From: Enoplolaimus lenunculus
Lineage: Eukaryota > Nematoda > Enoplea > Enoplida > Thoracostomopsidae
Assembly (NCBI GenBank): GCA_030248215.1
Contig: JASANG010002040.1
Span: forward strand, 62,001-126,000
Length of the DNA stretch: 64,000 bases
Direction: 5' to 3'
Notes under the pieces: model-generated
What the model saw: the letters and a program-made list of their open reading frames with translations, nothing else
Told to the model about the DNA's origin: nothing
Databases searched by the model: none
Shown: piece after piece, positions 59,459-64,000 of the stretch
Layout: each line of letters opens with the position of its first letter
How positions within the stretch are numbered: position 1 is the first letter of the stretch
Made by a program: the position numbers and the translations under genes

Positions 59459-59916
59459 ATGAAATATTTCCCATATTCCATTGCTTACCTGATACCTAGC
59501 AGTGTTTTAATACTCGTATGTCAGAAAATGGAAATTATAAGTTTAGCATTTCGTATTTTATGCTAAGACTATAAAATTAGTCAATACCCTTGTCCAAAAA
59601 CCGCATTCTCAAATGTGTGTCCATGGGACCTATCACCAGTACTTATGGTGATTGGTCTTTTGTTTTAGCTCGCTGCAATCATCAAAGAAATGCGTGTTAT
59701 AAGCACAAAAGAGCGGTTTTAATAAATACAATTTTGTTGCAAATTCTCAACGAGAATTTTTTCACCGTCCCTGTGTATAACAACAGGTCTGCATCCGGCT
59801 TCGGTACACGATCTACTCATACCGTAGAGTTACCTGTAGGATGTTCCGACAAATGCGGTAGTGAAATGTTACGTAGTTACACAAAAATTTATGTCGTTCG
59901 GTACGTCTGGCTTTAA
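59459..59916 (+). CDS. small secreted Cys-rich protein, IL-17/cystine-knot-like candidate, 2 exons
   Basis: Exon 1 59459-59515 (MKYFPYSIAYLIPSSVLIL) ends in phase 0 at the donor GTATGT. A 65-nt intron with the branch-like TGCTAAGAC leads to ATTAG and exon 2 59581-59916, ending in TAA. The 130-residue product starts with a signal-like hydrophobic segment and has cysteines at 31, 51, 58, 107 and 111. FVLARCNHQRNAC followed about 50 residues later by HTVELPVGCSDKC resembles the IL-17 pattern (..EAKC..GC ... VxVGCTC), where the two early cysteines pair with the two late ones. NNRS near 87 is a glycosylation sequon. The AATAAA at 59963 supports a real 3' end. Other readings: a Spaetzle-like knot, or an unrelated secreted protein. 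The gene is moderately sure, the family only suggestive. Confidence 0.55.
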
Positions 59917-59962
59917 GTTTATTGGTATTATTATAGGAGTTACTTGTCGGAATTCCTTAAAA

Positions 59963-59968
59963 AATAAA
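59963..59968 (+). promoter_or_regulatory. poly(A) signal AATAAA of the small Cys-rich gene
   Basis: Exact AATAAA 47 nt past the TAA stop, in the expected strand and distance for a compact nematode 3' UTR. Confidence 0.55.
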
Positions 59969-59969
59969 C

Positions 59970-61735
59970 CAAGACTAAATGCTTGAAAACAGTTTTACAG
60001 ATATTTGCTAAAATCAACAAATTGAACGATATTTTAACCCCCTAAAACTTCGTTTCACCTTTTGTTTGGGCTGCAAATTTTGGTAATTTCCGGTTTTCGT
60101 ATTCTTTACTTCCGATTGGACCCTAGAACCAGTCATAGAAAATATTAGTCGAGTGCATGTACGCAACACAAAATCAGCAATAAAATTTGAATTCTTGCGG
60201 TAAACTTAGTACAGACTATTTGGTACATTATATTTTAAAGAATCACAATAGCTTAGTTTTTAGTTGGGATGTATAAATTGTTTGTTACCAATAGATGTAA
60301 ATATTTACGGTAACTCATGAAAACCGGCAGATAAGATAAGAATTTGGTCTGAAAAACCTGATTCGAAATTCGGTTCAAATAACCAAAATATTTTGCTCGA
60401 GGGGACGGTTTTTGGCATTCTGACAAATGGAGCTTGTTTGTATTCAGTTTGTCCTACTTGTGTGCCAATTTTAAGAGCCGCAATTGTAGGAGTTCGGTCA
60501 ATCTAAATTTATAAAACCTTTTGTCAATCAAATTCAAAAAATAATTACCTAAAAACGCCATACTCCACTGTAGCTTAATTGATCTGAATCAAAGCATTAA
60601 ACCTACAATTGGAACTGTTGCAACTGTTAATCATAGAATGAAGCTCATTGATTTCCCATTCACAAAAGCTCAATATTTTTCATTCACAGGTGTATCGCAG
60701 ACCATTAGCTGACGTAAATCGTTTAACGTAATTGTAACGACATTTGCAACTTTCCAATACCCACGCAATTGCAGTCACATGTGTAGCAAAAAAAATTTTT
60801 AATTAATAAATATCATTACGTTGTTTACATTTTTATAATTTGTTACGGCAATAATTGTGATCAATTATTTATTAATAAATTTCTGACGTTAGAGCAAGTT
60901 CAGCTTTAAATATCAGTGAAGGATGGATAGCTGTTAGTCTTACGGGCCGGTAGCCAAGGACGGGCTAGCGAGTCTCAGCCCTCGCGGAACAATTTCGTCC
61001 GCTTGTAAGTCAACAAAAACCTTTGTATGCCCGTCCTGGAAAAGTTTTCAGCCCCCCTAGCAAGTGAGCTGGCAGCTGGCAACGGGCGTGAGTCCTAAGC
61101 GAAAAAATAATTTTGTTTGAAAATAAACATAAAGCATTTAAGTCCTACTTTAAGGCGTTGATACGGGGGATGCGATTGTAACGCGCGCCCTGCCCATCTG
61201 GGCGAGCGGACGAACTTTTTCTGTCAACTGCATGTTTAAAATGTGTGAAATTTGGTCATTCCCCAGACAAAATGTCAAAAAGAAATTACGTTTGCTTTGC
61301 GAGCGAACTGAATAAGATTTTAAATTTTCAGTTATCAGGTTAGTTTACCCCAGACGACTCCGCTCTAAGTTGCTCTCACAGTCCACTATATTTCAGAAGG
61401 GGTTATCAGCCCATTTGCGTGTATAAATTTAAAGCTGTAGCACAACTAAAAAGTTTTTAAAGTAAATTAATTCGTATTGGGCCCGAAACCGTTCTTTGTC
61501 ATCAATTGCAAAATCGATAGTTTACTACCAGCAGCCGATCCGGACGTTTCCGAGAAGGGAGGGGCCGGTAAAAGTTATAAAACACAATTTTTGTACTGAA
61601 TGCTATATATGTGCCAATTGTCTGAATGGAAAATGTAATACGACTTGTGTAAGCATGTGACATGCTTGTCCTGGTACATATGCAATAAATGCAATGCACA
61701 TTGCGTTGTGCGGTTGACACAGATAGTCGACGAAA
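59970..61735. other. intergenic, AT-rich
   Basis: 60943-61092 is a 'GGTAGCCAG' repeat copy. No gene is seen in the rest. Confidence 0.5.
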
Positions 61736-61749
61736 AATGCAGTTGGAGA

Positions 61750-61826
61750 GGCGGGCTGTGTGGTGCAGTGGTAGAGTGTTCGCTTAAGGATCCATAGGCT
61801 GAGAGTTCGATTTCCACTCTAACCTG
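61750..61826 (+). repeat. tRNA-like SINE head or tRNA pseudogene
   Basis: TGGTGCAGTGGTAGAGTG resembles a Pol III A box and GAGTTCGATTTCC a B box, with tRNA-like spacing. The acceptor and T stems do not pair, so it is not a working tRNA. Confidence 0.45.
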
Positions 61827-61829
61827 CTT

Positions 61830-63425
61830 TTCCAGCTGCTCTTAGTGAAAGGTCTGACGTCCCTCGGTTCCTACCTAGACTGACAACCTGTACCATTTTG
61901 TCACAAAATTTCTTTTTACAGGGTAAAAATTACACACAAGCAAAGCAAGTAATTGTCAAGTTCATTCATATCCACAACCAGTTCGACGTACTCTGAGGCC
62001 ATACATTTTAGAACGGCTATGCATGACTTTCACTTGACTTACAAGCGGAGATAAAACTTTTGAAAAGAGCAAAAGTTTTCAAAAGAAAGCATTGTATTAG
62101 CACTCTTGTGACCATGAGCTTGTGTATATGTCATAAGCCAATTAGCTACTCAGGCTAATTACTAATTGGCCTCCAAGGTCAATGTTTATGGCCAAATAGC
62201 AGTTTGGCGTAGATCAAATAGTATTAAGTGTAAGGGAACTGGTCTCGTTTTCTGTTATGCAAAATTCAGCTTGTAATTCTGAGCTACAGGTGTTATATGC
62301 CAATGAGTAAACGGATATATAAAAAGCTTTCAAGGTTCTCCAATATACAATTAGTTGTCATATCTGCGTTTTGGCGTACGTGAACTAAAATTCTGTTTGT
62401 ATCATGTTTCGGCTTATGTTTTACTGTACGGCTTTATCGTCGGTGTTGGGATTGTCAAGCCCTGGGGAATACTGTTCGATATATGGATCAGATAACGCTA
62501 CAGTCTTTATGAGATCCAGCTAGACAACAGTGATATGACTACCGCTGATTGCTTTAATTGTTTTATTTTTTCCAATTAAATAATTGAACCTGGTTGTATA
62601 TCATAAGTTCAATATCCGTTGAACCGAAGCTTACACTATACACTATTATACATAGAATAGCAGATTTTCTTATGATAATTAGTAATTTGCTTGAATAGTG
62701 AATAGCATATTGGCCTACGACATATACGTATCCAGTCTGCTTGAATGACATGTACCAGTGAAAACTCTACAATATGTTGCCTGTTGAACATATATTCACA
62801 TATAACGGAGATTATTCTGACAGAACCGGGACCTGTTTTTATTTATCTGATGCGTTTTCAAAACATTTTTAATTAAATGTCTTTGTGAGCCTTTCAGAAA
62901 AGAACAATTTTTATCATACATCAAAAGTCACACGGAATATCTTTCTGGTTCCATGTTTTTGCCAGAAGGCAGAGTTGTTACCAAACTGTACTAAAGAACA
63001 CTTGAACCGCGCTGCCAAAGGAAAAACGTGTAGAAATCAGTTTGACGAATTGGCTCCAGTCTAGTGTTTCTAATCAGCTGTTGAGCACTTAAACCAGGGG
63101 CGGGATGTGTGGAGCTGAGCACCTGCAAATTTATGCCCTCCTTTCCGGAGGGACATGCAAGGGTTTACGACGACTTACAAGCGAGGTTGAAAATTTTCTA
63201 GGTGCTGGGATAAAATTCTTCTAGTGGGTGCTCAGCGCCTATGGCATTCCTCTGGCTACTGGCCCGTAACATAACCACCGAAACATTGCTATAAACTTTG
63301 CACAGTGTCAGGTAGTGTAGCGGCATATTCGTTGTTTTAGACAAGGGATTATACAGGGATTATATGCTGCCAGAAACCAAAAAGCACCAGTTTTGTGGTC
63401 TTTAGGTATTAACAATTTTTGTTTA
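61830..63425. other. intergenic, AT-rich
   Basis: 62130-62220 holds a palindrome-rich piece (CTAATTACTAATTGG, GCCAAATAGCAGTTTGGC) related to 36150-36250. 63103-63268 is a 'GGTAGCCAG' copy. No gene is supported. Confidence 0.5.
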
Positions 63426-63867
63426 CTGCAGTGACCCGAATAAGAGAGAGGGGATAAGAGGTGGGGTCACCATTTTGAGTCCAATCAATAGGAGCCCGTA
63501 TCCCTAATAAGGGTCCGTAAGCGGATAGAGTCCCTAAACCCTAATTATAGTTCATAAATGTCAAATATCCCTAATCGCAGCGCATAAATAACTCCAGGCC
63601 TAAATAAAGTTGTGTTCAAATTTTAAAGCACACTTAAGTTTTGAAAGCACATAACCTAAGTATAACGTTGCATTATCGCTCAAGCAATTGATACAAGACA
63701 AATATATAAACATTTAATTCAATGGATAGTTGCAATACCGAATATATATCAGTAACGAAGGGCGGTGGAGGGCGGGTTAAAATAAATAACAGTCCGTAAC
63801 CGAATAACAGGGGGTAACCTCTAGAGAGGCCAAATAAATATCAGCCTCCCCTCTTATTTGGGTCATA
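63426..63867. mobile_element. TA-flanked MITE, one tip decayed
   Basis: CTGCAGTGACCCGAATAAGA at the left. The right end, TCTTATTTGGGTCATAC, has lost the final bases. Same orientation as the 55609 copy. Confidence 0.88.
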
Positions 63868-64000
63868 CTCGCTACGCATGTTTACAAGTTTTGTTTTGTG
63901 GCCGAGATAAGTACTGTAGCGAATTTCGCAATAGGAATCAAAACCAAAATTTTGTATTAAGATTTTTTTGCTCAAAAATGCGTTTGACTTCTCGCTTGTT

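Noticed and set aside
61750-61826. Working tRNA gene
   Set aside because: A- and B-box-like blocks are present, but acceptor and T stems fail to pair.

Overview
The window is repeat-rich, AT-rich eukaryotic DNA with spliced genes and GT-AG introns. It is most likely from a nematode, and I lean towards an enoplean or mermithid-like worm with a transposon-expanded genome; the species is inference. Three things point to nematodes: a secreted protein built from the Cys-rich fibronectin-type-I-like modules known from nematode MIG-18-type proteins, a nicotinic receptor subunit of the ACR-16/alpha7-like kind, and many short arrays of the hexamer TTAGGC, the nematode telomere unit, which here sit inside a small transposon family. 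No bacterial operon, CRISPR array, rRNA, viral-type element or intact transposase was seen.

Four genes can be rebuilt exon by exon with matching reading phases. (1) 3352-5736 (+): the 3' four exons of a secreted FN1-like Cys-rich protein; its 5' end is uncertain. (2) 7526-18351 (-): a complete 11-exon nicotinic acetylcholine receptor alpha-type subunit of 555 residues. Genes 1 and 2 converge tail to tail. (3) 40272-45326 (-): a complete 4-exon gene for an 821-residue secreted, extremely acidic protein. It has about a dozen dibasic cleavage-like sites and seven copies of a hydrophobic 'EVIPVxVE' motif; I do not recognise the family, and it is the best candidate here for an undescribed system. 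(4) 59459-59916 (+): a compact 2-exon gene for a 130-residue secreted Cys-rich protein whose Cys pattern resembles IL-17-type cystine-knot cytokines.

Everything else (about 1-3.3 kb, 18.4-40.1 kb, 45.4-59.4 kb, 60-64 kb and most introns) is packed with short non-autonomous DNA transposons, palindromes and minisatellites. Three families are well enough preserved to show target-site duplications: a TTAGGC-cored family with 8-bp duplications, a roughly 440-bp TA-flanked family starting CTGTAGTGACCC, and a hAT-like family ending in GGCGGATCCA. Several copies are nested inside one another, and at least six repeat insertions lie in the introns of the receptor gene. Genes 3 and 4 could both send processed or signalling peptides out of cells, while gene 2 is a transmitter receptor; no functional link between them is shown by the sequence.
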